A stretch of DNA of 64,000 bases from Pelobates cultripes (GCA_933207985.1 OW240920.1:127585710-127649709), one strand, 5' to 3'. Positions 11,535 through 24,399 are shown, counted from the stretch's first letter. Notes: generated by a model not told the origin, from the sequence alone. Numbers and translations: made by a program.

Positions 11535-13235
11535 TCCATGTAACAATTTAATAAAACCTGTCAGCTGTTGGGTGATTAGCCCAACAGACAGTTCTGCTCC
11601 AACCATGCCATGAGCCCTAATATCCGGCACTTGCCATCAGCCTCTCCAGACTCTAGTCTCCGCAAACCGACTCAGCGTCTTACTCTGTACTGCGGCTGCG
11701 CTGTCCAGGAATCCCGCTAGCTGTAAAAAAAGGCAAGAGAGACACCACACCACATCCACCATAACCAGGAAGGATCAGTCAGGGTGCCTTGACTTCTCCC
11801 GCTGACTGGTAAGTCTCCCCCTCTCCTTTGCCTTAAAAAACCCCTCAATTCTCTTCGCAACATTGTATCATAATAATACAAACCCACTATGCATGGGCAG
11901 CGGTCATGTCCCCCCTACCCAAGATGTCCAGGATGAAAACTCTTCTGTTAAATATTCTCATATTTAACATAATTAATGTTCTCAGTCCGAGTGCATAACT
12001 CAAGTACTGAATAACTAAACCACTGAAACAAAAAATACGAAGAGGGGAAGGAAAGTAAGGGAAAAGCTAATTCTAGACTATAGACTCCCTGCCTTATTTA
12101 GGCATGCCAACGTTTCAAATTAAGCCCTGCGCTCAATAAAAATCGAAGAAAGCAGTTACTTGCGCACTGTCCCAAATCCCTATGCACATTTAAATAACTA
12201 TAGGTTCTTTAATATCGCTCCAATGGCCATTCAAGTGTAAGCTCACCGAGCACGTTAAGGCTCTTTTATTGAGGCTTGCCATTGACCAGCTAACTGTGTG
12301 TTCAACAGTATATAGACATTGATTAGACAGTTCACTAATTAGCAACTCCCACTACATTTGCCATGCTACTAGACTAGCTAAATCATATATCCTCAAACGT
12401 AGCTTAACTAACCAAATAGTAAACATTAACATGTAAACTTCACTATACAGTGCAGACTTGGACTGCAATATTTATTCCGTATCAGGCATACCACCAATTT
12501 CATGTTTGCTCTCTGCCGCTGGCCAAGTCGTGGCCTCCTTTGTGTCCATTCATTTCTAGATTAATTAGAATACTAAATCTGTCTTAAACCTAGATGACTT
12601 AAAAGCTAAATTTCCACCTGGTCCATTCTCCGTATTCACTTATAACAAGCCTCTTTTATTATATAATCAAGACTTTATTAGTTTAACTTTTTCCTTTCTT
12701 TCAATTTTCCCACCCACCAACACTTCGGATACAATCGTCCCCCTCCTCCTTTTTCATTTAAGGATTTTTTTAGTCATACTGATCCCAGAGGCCCGTCTAA
12801 TCAAAGTCTACTCTGCTATATACAGCTTAAACAATGTATTAAGCCTTCTTTTGATTTTGTAGATGTCTACATTACATCAAAACATAAGTGTTCCCAAGAA
12901 AGCTGAATCGTGTGCTTCTGTTTTAAGACGGTCAATACATTACTTTTAACTCTCTCTGGCCAGTCTTTAAAGAGAATCAACAAGGATTGGTAAAAGCAGT
13001 TAGGGAATAGATCTTGCCTTGGTACTTGGAAGCTATCCACAAAGACTTCTCAGTCCTTCAATATCCTTTTATGTTAAATGGACCAATAGTCGTTTAAGGA
13101 AACGATACAGCAGATTATTTTGTTTCTTAGATAACCTCAGCTTTATATGTTCACTTAAGTACCATGCCTTTAAGAGTGTTTGATAATCTCAGCATTGGCC
13201 TAAGGATTAACTTCAGTAGGATGGAAAAGTCCCTT
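11535..13235. other. Unassigned intronic sequence
   Basis: AT-rich, with no credible ORF. Pyrimidine-rich runs such as CCCTCCTCCTTTTTC occur around 12740. I see no named repeat. Confidence 0.4.
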
Positions 13236-13284
13236 GGGCAGTGGAGTGTCCCTTAAAGGTCCTTGAAGGGACACTTCACTGCCC
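13236..13284. mobile_element. TTAA-element terminal hairpin
   Basis: GGGCAGTGGAGTGTCCCTT and AAGGGACACTTCACTGCCC are 19-bp arms with one mismatch around AAAGGTCCTTG. This is either one element end or two ends meeting head to head. Confidence 0.5.
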
Positions 13285-13479
13285 TCCATTTTTTTAAAAA
13301 ATTACTGTTTAGTAGATATACTCACAAAAAAACATACATCCATATAATTGACATCACAAAAATATGCATTTTTTTAATTAGTGGTATATTTAAAAACAGC
13401 TTGCAAAAGGCTTATCTAAAAACATGTAAATGTACATCTTGCAGAGAGAATTTGCATAAGTTACTTGCATCTTATAGAG

Positions 13480-13628
13480 CAGGGGTGCCCAAAAGGTAGA
13501 TCCCCAGATGTTTTAAAACTGCAACTTTCATGATGCTTTGTCATTCTACAGACATTGCAAAGGCATGCAATGCATCATGGGAGTTGTACTTCTGCAACAT
13601 CTGGGGATCTTCCTTTTGGGCACCCCTG
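13480..13628. mobile_element. Foldback hAT-like MITE, 149 bp (family CAGGGGTGCCC), copy 2
   Basis: Same ends and interior as 2339-2486 (CAGGGGTGCCCAAAAGG ... CCTTTTGGGCACCCCTG). Flanks TTATAGAG and ATACAGAG agree at 6 of 8 bases. It sits in a decayed tandem repeat. Confidence 0.85.
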
Positions 13629-13639
13629 ATACAGAGGAA

Positions 13640-13990
13640 AGTGTAGAAAAATATACCTGAGCATGGTACGGAGAGGTGAATACAGAAAGATTAAATTGTA
13701 AATCTTAGAGAGAGATGGGTAAAGACCGATGTAACTATACATCATGAGACAAAGAAGTTCAGTTGTATAACTACATGTTACAGAGAGAGAGCTACAGAGT
13801 GATAACCGTGCATCTTATAGATAAAGAGAGTAGAGAGACATTTAGATGCACTTCAAGAAAGAGAATCTTAGAGTGTTAACTGTACGTCTTTCGAAGTAGC
13901 AGAGATATATATATAACGACATGTTACAGATGAAAGAGGACAGCAACATATAACTGGACATCTTATCAAGATCAAAGAACATCTACACAT
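13640..13990. repeat. Decayed purine-rich tandem repeat, second site
   Basis: Units resembling TAACTGTACATCTTATAGAGAGAG repeat every ~55-65 bp with heavy divergence, as at 7395-7800. The array continues to the left of the MITE at 13480. Confidence 0.5.
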
Positions 13991-14427
13991 CAAGCTCCAC
14001 TTATTATCGAGCACTGTTCAGAAAGCAGTGGAAAGTGTAAAATTGCAAAACCATAATCATGGCTTTCACCAGTAAAATAATGTATTAATAATAGCTACAT
14101 GTTTAATATCGGGGAGAGAGTCTTGGAAGCCCGGATTCCAACGCCACACAACTGGGACACAAGATCGCACAAGAAGTATCACAACCCTAGGGCTTGCTAC
14201 TGGTTGGGGGGAGCTTTCCTTATCATACTGTCATCACTGTCATTGGTGGGTAAGGTGAGATGACTGTCACCCCTATGCTCCATATCAGGTTCATGTTATC
14301 CTGTCTAGCATCTCAGTGTGCCGGCACTAAGCTGAACACATACTACTCACTACTATGGGTGGACCCCACCTTCCCTGTCTCGACTCTATACTGGTAGACC
14401 AGTTTATTAAAGAGACAGCTAAGTCTG

Positions 14428-15436
14428 CCTTAAACGCCTCTAAAACACAAGCATTAGGGTTACGCTTGGACCCACAAGTCCTCGCACAATTACGTAAAGA
14501 TTACCAATTCGAATGGCGGACAAATGACATCAAATACCTAGGCCTGACGTTCACTAAAAAAGTCTCCGATATGTTCCCAACTAACTATACCAGAGTATGG
14601 AATGAGTGCCTGTCCTTATTGCGGGGCTGGGGAAAATTGTTCCTCACTTGGACAGAACGTATTGTTGCTATTAAAATGTCTGTATTACCGAAACTTCAAT
14701 ATGTGTTTAGGAACCTCCCGTTGAAGGTGCCACAATCCTATTTTAAAACCATACAATCTAAGCTGCTGCAGTTTACCTGGGGAGAAAGACGGGCGAGAAT
14801 CTCTTGCAGACTATTAACTGCACCAGTGAGGCAAGGGGGCATGGCATTTCCTAACGTAAAATCCTATTACCAAGCGGCGGTCTTAACCCCCCTACTAACA
14901 CATCTGGTGAGGGACAACCAACCACAATGGGTAAACTTAGAGAACCTAGCTGTTAAACCCTTTTCAACCAATAACCTGATATGGTTGCACAAAAAGAGCA
15001 GACCAATCACACCATTAATACCCTTACAAGTACAACTAGCGTTACAACTTTGGGATATTCATAGGAAGAAATTCGAGACAGCCAATCCCCTCTCCATGGC
15101 AACACCCATAGAAGCCATAACATACTGCATCCCAACCTTTCATGCAACGCCATGGATGGGAAGGGGAATCTCACACCTAGCTCAGGTTTTTGAATCGGGC
15201 GAACTGATGAGTTTTGAACGTCTCACCACGATTTACAACATACCACACACATCACGATATTCATACATTCAACTTAAATCCTTTCTGCACACAGGTAACA
15301 AAGATAGCAGAATGGAGACTAATAACAATAGAGAGCTCTCAATCTGGGAACAAACGGGTATCACAGGCAAACTACCCCAGACTTTCAAACCTCTATCTGG
15401 ATGCTACAGACTTATTCTGCCGTACCAACCCCTCTT
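14428..15436 (+). pseudogene. L1 ORF2 C-terminal fragment (downstream of the RT domain)
   Basis: The open frame reads as the connector and C-terminal region of an L1 ORF2 protein, just after the reverse transcriptase thumb: a SKTQAL-like start, then IKYLGLTF, GWGKLFLTWTERIVAIKM, VLPKLQYVFRNLP and LLQFTWGERRARIS. It lines up with the second ORF2 part of the full-length element at 36841-38376. Endonuclease and RT are absent because of the 5' truncation. The frame starts upstream at 14355 by chance in host sequence and runs downstream into the GC-rich insert, so neither end is a true gene end. It cannot act as an enzyme. Confidence 0.88.
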
Positions 15437-15439
15437 TGA

Positions 15440-15770
15440 CTCCACGCAGGGGCGTTTTAGCCGCCAGGCAAACAAGGCATTTGCCTTGGGCGGCATTTTT
15501 CAGGGGGCGGCAAAAACGCCACCCCCCAAATGCCCAGGGCAAATGCCTAGTTAGCCTCGCGGCTAACTGTCCGGCTGGGCTGGTGGGCGGCGCTGGGCAG
15601 GCGGCTGGCGAGGGAGCTCTTCCCCTGAGCGGTCCGCTCAGGGGAAGAGCTCCCTCGCCAGCCACCTGCCTAGCCCAGCCGGCATCCACTGGACCACCAG
15701 GGAGGTAATGAACCCCTCCCCCCCAGCAGTAGCAGTATGTGGGAACAGTGGCGTGTCTGGAGAACAGCTA
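15440..15770. mobile_element. GC-rich foldback insert with a perfect 30-bp-arm palindrome
   Basis: An abrupt GC-rich block beginning about CAGGGGCGTTTTAGCCG interrupts the truncated L1. Positions 15603-15632 and 15634-15663 are exact inverse copies around a single T. Weaker pairing extends it (CCGGCTGGGCT near 15571 with AGCCCAGCCGG near 15672). At 15686-15703 it carries CCACTGGACCACCAGGGA, shared with three other elements in this window. I could not find a target duplication, so the borders are approximate. Confidence 0.65.
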
Positions 15771-16469
15771 ACAAACAACACGTAAGCCATCAGACAACCT
15801 AACTAAACACAAAATACTAGACGCAAGAAGACGGTGGGTAGCAGGCACCTTGAGGCATTATGAAGAACTGGGTCAGGGAGTACTACAAGTCAAATTGGGA
15901 ATTAGGAATTGGCAACTATGCCTAGATGTTCGGGTTAGCTGTACCAAGATGCATAGGGAGAAAACCGATTACTGGGTACTGTTGAACCACTGCAAATATA
16001 TGTAAATGACAGTTACTGTATATTCCTTGCTAACATATGATTCAGTGTAACGTGACTGACCCTCCCCCCCCCTTCCCCCACCTCTCTCTTTTTTCTGTAC
16101 CCCACCCCACCCACCCTATACTTATCGATGTGAAAACCAATAAAATACAAGTTTTAAAAAAAAGAGACAGCTAAGTCTGGCTCGCCGAGAAACAAAATGA
16201 CCCAACACCAACTCCCAAAGACGCAGGGGGACTTGCTTGACCATCCTTCCTTAAATGCTACTAGACTACCTACCTTCAGCAATTCATAGTATGTCATGGT
16301 GATAGAGAGATTAAATCTTTGTGCTCACTAGAACATCAGGACCTTACCTACATCTATGTAGCCTATTATTGCCATATTGCGCATTATGCACCATGTCCGC
16401 ATTCATTGTGGTCTCTCCTCACTCCTGAACCCAATGACATCATTTCAGAATAACCCAGGTTTCCCAGCC

Positions 16470-17340
16470 AAGGAGTGAGACATGGGCTTTACCTTCCTTG
16501 GGGTAGAGAGCCTCATCCGAATAACGCACCTAGTATCAAGGAGCAAATCTAAACTGGTTGAGACTTTGGTTGCTGGAGAGGCACAAGGGACACTGTCCCT
16601 TTTCTGCTATAGGCAACTCACCCACTTCATCATATCCATACCCAGGCCTCATCTCCTAAGCAGGGTTCTCATGACCTTCAAGACACTCTGTACAGAGGGA
16701 ACATGCATCACACTGGGAATTTCACAACTGTACAAACAACTGTTGGCAAATGAGCGACTGCCACCCCTAAAGGGGAATTGAAGAGAGAATTAGATATGAG
16801 CCTTACAGAGGAATAATAGCAGAAGAAAATGATCTTAACACACCAGAACTCTATCTACTCCTTCTAACAAGAAATCATATTGCAGATTACAGATTATAAA
16901 ATTCTATCGGACTCCAGCATTTCTACAAGCAAATTTACTGATTCTGTTGCATCAATGTTAGAGATGTCTGTCAGCCCTTTGCACCATGCTATACATCTTC
17001 TGGTCCTGCCCCATCATATTCCCATTTTGGAAAGAGGAATGCAAACAAATAGAGGACATCACCTGGACCAAGATCCTACTCGAACCAGACTAGATGTTAC
17101 TGCAGAATACCCCCTCTCCTTACAAACTTATAACAAATATCTCATGAAACACATGTTGACGACCACAAGGGACCTGGCCCCGCTCCTCTTGGATCAAACT
17201 TCCATCCTAGCATCTCACAGTGGATGCACAGAATAGAGAGAACCCATTCAATGGAAGCAGCGATAGCATCTGCTAACGTAACTCTCGATCCCCATGGATA
17301 CAATTTTATTTCCAGTATACCAATAAAAATTTAATTAAGA
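16470..17340 (+). pseudogene. Old L1 ORF2 3' fragment, frameshifted
   Basis: Two frames carry L1 ORF2 C-terminal traces: YRQLTHFIISIPRPHLLSR with LYKQLLANERLPPLKG (about 16600-16780), then pieces around 16970-17220 resembling the C-terminal zinc-knuckle region and YNKYLMKHML. CCAATAAAAATTTAATT at about 17320 may be its 3' end. It is more decayed than the neighbouring truncated L1. Confidence 0.7.
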
Positions 17341-17649
17341 ACACATATCAAGGCCGCACACCCCTTCCCCCACTTTTTTCCCCCTTACACTAGCTCACTA
17401 CATTTTCTTCATTTTCCACCTCCCTGGTAGAGTAAAAGCAATTCTCTCTTCAACCTTGTCATAGGGGGCACAAATTCCTCCCATCTAATAGAAGTAGTGC
17501 TGTTCTGCATACATTAGAGATGGACTCTCATATTGACTATAAACCTCAGATCTTAAATAACAAACCTAATTGGTCAAACATCTAAGCTCTGTACTTACTT
17601 AAGATAGAGATTTGCACTTACTTATACTTAAAAGATCACATAGCGGTTT

Positions 17650-17720
17650 TCCTGACACTATAGTGCCCTAAGGGTGCCCCCACCCTCAGGGCCCCCCTCC
17701 CGTGGCACTGAAGGGGTTAA
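17650..17720. mobile_element. Fragment of the hairpin-chain TTAA element
   Basis: TTTTCCTGACACTATAGTGC followed by the CCCTAAGGGTGCCCCCACCC hairpin matches the left part of the element at 23684-24185. Confidence 0.7.
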
Positions 17721-18541
17721 AAAAATATTTGACTGTATTACTGAAACAAACACTTTGACAAATAAAGACTTGTAAAAAAGTATTAGCTACACAAAGTATT
17801 GTATTAAAGCCACCACCACCACCACTTTTGTATCAATGTAGATTCTTCCACTGCTTAATGATGAGTTGAAATATGGTAACATTATCTGTGTGATAGATTT
17901 TACCAATGTAATGTTTTTTTCAAGGTGCTAATTTTGGATATCTACCATTTTCCTTACAAACCTTTCTCAACTCAGCATGAATTGTATAGATTAAGCATTT
18001 ATAAACAAATATGTAGAATTACATGAATGTCATTAATTAATAAGCCTTTAAATATGAAGCACCAGGCTCTCTTGAAAATGCATTTGGGTTGCGGTAAGGT
18101 TTGAACGAGCGATCTCCCAACAGTTGCTATACGATTTTCTTGTTTGTCATGAAATTTCAACGAAACATATTTATTATGATTCTACAAACAATTTATGTTC
18201 TCAACTTCAGTGAGTTATAATAAAAAGCCTCAACCAGTAACCATAGAGATTTAAAAACAATAATACTTCCTCTGTTTGCTCGTACAGTATTATACATCAA
18301 TATTGGTTTTAAATCTCAGTGATTACCATGGGGATTTCTTGATTGAATGTGCAATTGCTCTACTGAAATGTCTACATATATCACTGTATGGTGGAATGAT
18401 AACATGCAGAGAAACTCGCTGTATCGATTTGTCTCTCTCTCAACTTAAATCTTCTAATCCCTTCACTGTTTTTTTTTTTTTAGCAAGGTGGGAATTGTTG
18501 GTGCTAGATAAATTAAGTAACTTGGTGCAGTGGGTAGATTT
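17721..18541. other. AT-rich sequence without recognised elements
   Basis: No gene or named repeat. A short (CCA)n run occurs near 17812-17825. Confidence 0.4.
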
Positions 18542-18555
18542 GTTTCCATGGTAAC
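18542..18555. promoter_or_regulatory. X-box-like palindrome GTTTCCATGGTAAC
   Basis: Matches the RFX X-box (GTNRCC-AT-GGYAAC) at 13 of 14 positions, in sequence that does not look like a transposon. Whether it is bound is unknown. Confidence 0.35.
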
Positions 18556-18954
18556 AGAGTTAAGGATCATGGCATTCCATCATTGATGGACTGCCCAGTT
18601 AATCTAGGAGTGAAAAAAGGACCTGAAGTGGGAAAATGGAAGGAGAGATCAACATTTGCTCCTCTGGATAGGAAGAACTCCAGGATGGCCAAAACATGAT
18701 CTGGTATGTCTAGGATTTGGCATTGATAATATTCCACTTTTCTATTGATCTACAAAAATCCAATTCCCGAGTCTTTTGGAGCCTTTATCTAATGCTGCCT
18801 CTTAGTTCCATTGGAATCCACTGAAATTCTAATACAATTTAAAAAAATTATACATAACAAAACTTGCCTTATTTAGCAACTAATTAAGTGGAAGCACTCC
18901 AAATATTGTCATATCTTTACTGTTTCTGGAGTTAACAGAGTCTCGGGGCTTTGC

Positions 18955-19645
<691 letters not shown>

Positions 19646-22600
19646 TAATAATTGTCATTGAGGTGGCTTAGATGTGCTGTAGTTGCTGTGACGCAAAGCA
19701 GAATAACTGCCTGTCGGAGGGTTGTGCCCTTTACTGGTACTCAATTGTAGCACAGTGGTCATCACTTATAGATGGTGTATTATATATAGTGATACTGGTA
19801 ACCGATTTCCTGCTAGAAAAAAACCAAAACCCATTTCTTTGTCATTGAAGAGTTAAGTGATTTGAGATAATCGCTCATTAAACACCATGACGGATTTTGC
19901 ATTTTAAAAGTTAAAACAGATTCTGTGAACATATGTTTGACACGGTGCTACAGTTTAAAAACAAGAGCTGTCACCCATTATGTTCAAATCATCTCCTTTA
20001 CTTTAAGTGCTTAACATTACTCGTTGCACGTCTTTGAGAAGCATTTTCTCTCTATAAATCAATTACAAGAAACCCACCTTTCACATTTAGTGATATGTGA
20101 CATTATAGTACTGGAATAAGTTCAGTGCAGAGGCGGGATATAAAATGAATAAAGGGAATGGAAAATTTTAATCATAGGAAAAATTCTCGAAAACTTGGCT
20201 TTGCTAATGCCAGAAAACAAAAAAGAGGATCTAGATAGGTTGTAACAACATACATTCCATTTTCTGGTGACCTATTCATCATGAGATTATAGTAAGGACA
20301 CAAGATTTTCTATTGAAGCTTGGGGAAGAGTGTTTTATCCTTTAGCAGCAGGAAGAACAATAAATGTATAGAATTCGCTCTCAGGCATAGTTACGTTCAA
20401 TTGAGGGGGGCACAGTTAACCTTGATAATTAATACAAACTTTATTACTGATGAAAGCTTCTTTTATTCTCTGAAAAAAACACATATTGCAATTTTGTTGT
20501 CAAAAATAATTCTTATTCAATTCTTGAAGCCGAGATAGAAATATCTTGAATGTGCCTTTTCATTTTCTTTCGAGATTAAAAGCTTCAACCGAGATATTTG
20601 AAAGGTTGTAACTGTTGACTTGATTTTTTTTTTTTTTTACATCCAAAATTACTATGATGCTAAACAATCTTTCACCACTACAATAAGTCGCAAAATAACT
20701 ATACTTTTCGGGTTAATTCAAGCTCTACAGCCTATTCATCTTGACTGAGGCACTATCTTAATAGGTTTCTGCCTTTCTAGATAGCCACAACATTTACTTT
20801 GGATAAAAACACGTTGTGACAATAACAGCTATTTCACGCATTTTTATTCGGTAAAGTTTATTTTAAATACCATACACGAAAACCAAAACGCGAAATACAT
20901 TATACACACAGGAAATGTGTCCTACAGATGTTGACATGTAATAGTAATCACATATAGTTTTTAATAAGTTGCTGTAATTTCCATATACGTATTGTGTTAA
21001 ATTATCTTACTTGCTCCTGAAATTTATAGACTTTGAGGAGTCCATGTACTACAGCCAAGGTGGCTTATCTCCCGAGTAAGCCTTATCTGTCATAAACGTC
21101 TGTGCCTTCCGTTTCATGTTCCTAAGACCTAGGTTAATCTAGAAATAATAACTCTAAGGAAACGACTGGCTTAATGGAAATGGTTTCCATTCTTCAAATT
21201 TTTGTAGAATTGCATAATCTCATTTCTACCCCTTCTTGCCATCTCCCTCCTTTTAAGATAAAAAAAATATTTTAATAGTTGTCCATCCATTCGCGTTTTA
21301 TATTGTTGACTTATCTTCCACTAGATGCTTGTAAACGTGTTCCTTCCTGCTATTATTTAAGAGTTTCTGTTATATTTTTTAGCATAATAAAAAAATATAT
21401 ATATATAAACAAAATCACTTTCTAGTCCTATTTAAAAAAAAAAAATGTTAAGTATTACACCTTATTTATTCTTATTTTAACGTTAGAATTTCTGTACCTT
21501 ACATTGTTTTATCCTCAAGGCAAGGTTTTTAAGGCACTGCAATACTCAGCTGGAATATTAATCAAAGGCTACTGCTGAAGAGCCCCTAATTTTTTTTGTT
21601 GCCAACCATAACCTGATTTTTGGCTACTATCAGACTGTTGCATAGCAGCGAAATCCAGTTAATATCCAATGTTCTCAGGAAGAGAAACCCATTATTTGAA
21701 ATGGGCCCTATATTTTCACAGTGGCTGCACGGAAGACTTGTATGTGTGCTTGTTCTATATTTGTTTAAGGTTAATCTGATATAACAGTGTGAACCGTGTA
21801 TTGTGGGATAATATTGCTTTATTATGTGTCCGGAGGTGTCCATTTTTATGGAGGTCCAGGAGACAGAGAGAAGAACACATACACACACAAACACACAGAC
21901 AGAGGCACAACCACGCACACACACCATGGTAACGGTGGCAGGACATGGCACTGATGGTAAAAAGTGAGGATTGCGTTGTATATCACGGCCAGAAGATGAA
22001 AATATTACCATTGCATCATAAAGCAGTGCACAAAACAGTTATTGAAGCATGATCCAAGGCAGCTTATCTAAAGCAGACCAAGAATGGACTCGACAAACAG
22101 GAGAACATGGTGGGCTGGTTTATTACACAGGCAGACCAAGGGAAGGTCAGACACGGACTGAAGCATAATGAGACTTGGTGCAGGCGGGTAGATGGAATCA
22201 CCGTTTTGTGGCAATAGTATCACAGCTCTTAAAATCGTGTCAATGATATTTAGGATAACTCATTCTAGGGAGAAGTCACTAAACTTTGACTATATAAATG
22301 GAAATCACTGTAGCTAAGCTTGCACTAGTTACAAGCACCATAGGTTAAGGTTCCAGGAATGCACTGGCCCACTACCATAAAACAGAAAAAAAAGGTCTTG
22401 TCCTGAAGGAGAAACTGGATTTCACTCCAGAGCTAAAGTTGCACTCCCTGCTGAAAAATAAGTATTTCATAGAGATAGAATCTTTCTGAAATACTCATTA
22501 TGACTAGGTTGGAATCTGACTTTGGCGCTGAAGAGGACCCTGTCGGACCTGCAAGGGACAGGTTAAGGTAAGAAAACTCACCTTCACGTACCCACCCTGG

Positions 22601-22739
22601 CCACCAGACTGCTAGCGGCGATGTCACCGCCAGGCGACTTTGTGAATTCGGCAAAGTCCTCAAACGGTGACAGTGTCGCTTAAGCACAGCCCAATAACAG
22701 CACCTGGATTGTCTTGCATGCAGGTAGTGCATCTGTCGG
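19646..22739. other. AT-rich unique sequence
   Basis: No recognisable gene. A CA-rich run lies at about 21876-21925. The rest is AT-rich with poly-A/T tracts. A weak chance remains that conserved noncoding elements lie here. Confidence 0.4.
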
Positions 22740-22864
22740 GACCTAGGTAACTTGTAAAACTGGTCTCAGTTTGACGCATTACTCTGGGAGGGTGCCAGAG
22801 CACGCCTGGCACCATAACCACTACAGTGTTTGCAGTAGTTATGGTTCTCTAAGTATTCCTTTAA
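22740..22864. mobile_element. Right end of a TTAA-type foldback element
   Basis: CCATAACCACTACAGTG...CAGTAGTTATGG forms a terminal hairpin, followed by CTAAGTATTCCTTTAA. The left part is degraded (AACTGGTCTCAGTTTGAC hairpin near 22757). Confidence 0.55.
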
Positions 22865-23371
22865 CGACTTAAGCGATTCATTGATTTATCAGAAGATTAT
22901 TCACAGAACTGTAATGAATTGTGAGCCAAACTGCAAAATACAGCCCATAATATCAGATTTGGAACAATTCTCCAACTCCACTATAGTCACGGTGGCCATT
23001 TTAGCATCGAAATTGCAGCTATAATTCAATTTTAAATGAATAAAACCCGTTATGTTTCTGTGCAAAGTTTTCTTGCTTTGTATTTTTCCCCCGAGTGTTG
23101 CCATTGTCTTTTTATTTTTTTTAAATAGCTTCATGTTCTTAAAATCTGCTGACTTGCTGGCAGTAGACCTTGAGATGTTGGAACTGGCCAGCCATCTGTG
23201 TCTTTCTTTTTTTGTTCTATAGAGGACAGTCCTGTAATCAACGTGTACGTCCTCTATCCATTTTGTTGTGAGTTTAGAGCAATGTTCTGGTTTTTAATTA
23301 TCTTTAATCTCTGCTTCTAAAGAACATTACGGTAAAAAAAAAAAACAACAACTACCTGTGTCAAACAACCC

Positions 23372-24399
23372 TTAAGGGGACACTATAGGTATCAAAACAA
23401 CTTTAGTTTAATGAAGCAGTTTTGGTGTATAGATCATGCCCCTGCAGTCCCACTACTCAATTCCCACTCAATATATTTAGGAGTTGTTTGTTTATGTAGC
23501 TCTAGCCACACCTCTACTGGATGTTACTCACACAGGCTCCAGTGAAAATGGTTTCATTTTCAGACTTTAACTTTCTTTAGAAGTTTTTATATCCTGATTT
23601 GTGAATTTTACTTTAAACACTCACAAGATGCTCCTGTAGAGTCTAGAAGGCTATTAACAGAGCAAGATATGAGACATTCTACATTAAAGGACCACTATAG
23701 TGCCAGGAAAACATACTCGTTTTCCTGGCACTATAGTGCCCTGAGGGTGCCCCCACCCTCAGGGTCCCCCTCCCGCCCGGCTCTGGAAGGGGGAAAGGGG
23801 GTAAAACTTACCTTTTTCCAGCGCTGGGCGGAGAGCTCTCCTCCTCCGATCCTCCTCTTCTCCTCCCCGTCGGCTGAATGCGCACGTGCGGCAAGAGCTG
23901 CGCGCGCATTCAGCCGGTCACATAGGAAAGTATTCATAATGCTTTCCTATGGACGCTGGCGTGCTCTCACTGTGAAAATCACAGTGAGAAGCACGCAAGC
24001 GCCTCTAGTGGCTGTCAATGAGACAGCCACTAGAGGAATAGGGGGAAGGCTTAACCCATTCATAAACATAGCAGTTTCTCTGAAACTGCTATGTTTATGA
24101 AAAAATGGGTTAACCCTAGCTGGACCTGGCACCCAGACCACTTCATTAAGCTGAAGTGGTCTGGGTGCCTAGAGTGGTCCTTTAAACAGAATATAAAGAA
24201 AGTTGACAGATTAGATCTCCCTTTTTAGGAAGTGTCTAGGAAGGTTGTGTAAGTCACATGCAGGGCAGTGTGACTAGGGCTACATAAACAAAGGGATTTA
24301 ACCCCTGAATGGCAGAGAATTGAGCAGTGAGACTGCAGGGGCATGATCTATACACCAAAACTGCATCAATATGTTAAAGTTGTTATAGTGTCCCCTTAA
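23372..24399. mobile_element. Outer TTAA foldback element with long inverted arms
   Basis: The left end TTAAGGGGACACTATAGGTA and the inverse right end TTAAGGGGACACTATAACAA begin inverted arms of about 150 bp (shared GCAGTTTTGGTGTATAGATC and CATGCCCCTGCAG). It is interrupted at 23684-24185 by another TTAA element, so the two insertions can be ordered: outer first, inner later. Confidence 0.85.
23684..24185. mobile_element. Inner TTAA element: a chain of eight hairpins, 502 bp
   Basis: It is bounded by TTAAAGGACCACTATAGTGC and GCCTAGAGTGGTCCTTTAA. Consecutive inverted repeats occur at 23694-23737 (19-bp arms), 23739-23764 (11), 23871-23916 (13), 23921-23951 (10), 23959-23996 (10-17), 24002-24036 (15), 24059-24101 (20) and 24128-24169 (18). 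Most arms are perfect. There is no ORF of note. Relatives are at 17650, 54375 and 54776-56378. Confidence 0.85.

Larger units (their letters stand above)
14428..16160 (+). mobile_element. 5'-truncated L1 (Tx1-like) with 19-bp target duplication
   Basis: AAAGAGACAGCTAAGTCTG occurs exactly at 14409-14427 and 16161-16179. Between them lie an ORF2 C-terminal piece, a 3' UTR with C-rich tracts (about 16053-16120), a CCAATAAAATACAAG signal and an A-tail. This is a classic target-primed insertion, truncated at the 5' end. The element is interrupted by a GC-rich insert at about 15440-15770. Confidence 0.92.

Noticed and set aside
14355..14427. N-terminal start of the 399-codon ORF as part of the L1 protein
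   Set aside because: The target duplication at 14409-14427 shows that the L1 starts at 14428; the upstream codons are host sequence that happens to be in frame.
23669..24141. ORFs of 60-143 codons across the hairpin-chain element
   Set aside because: They run through palindromes in both directions and have no similarity to transposase motifs.
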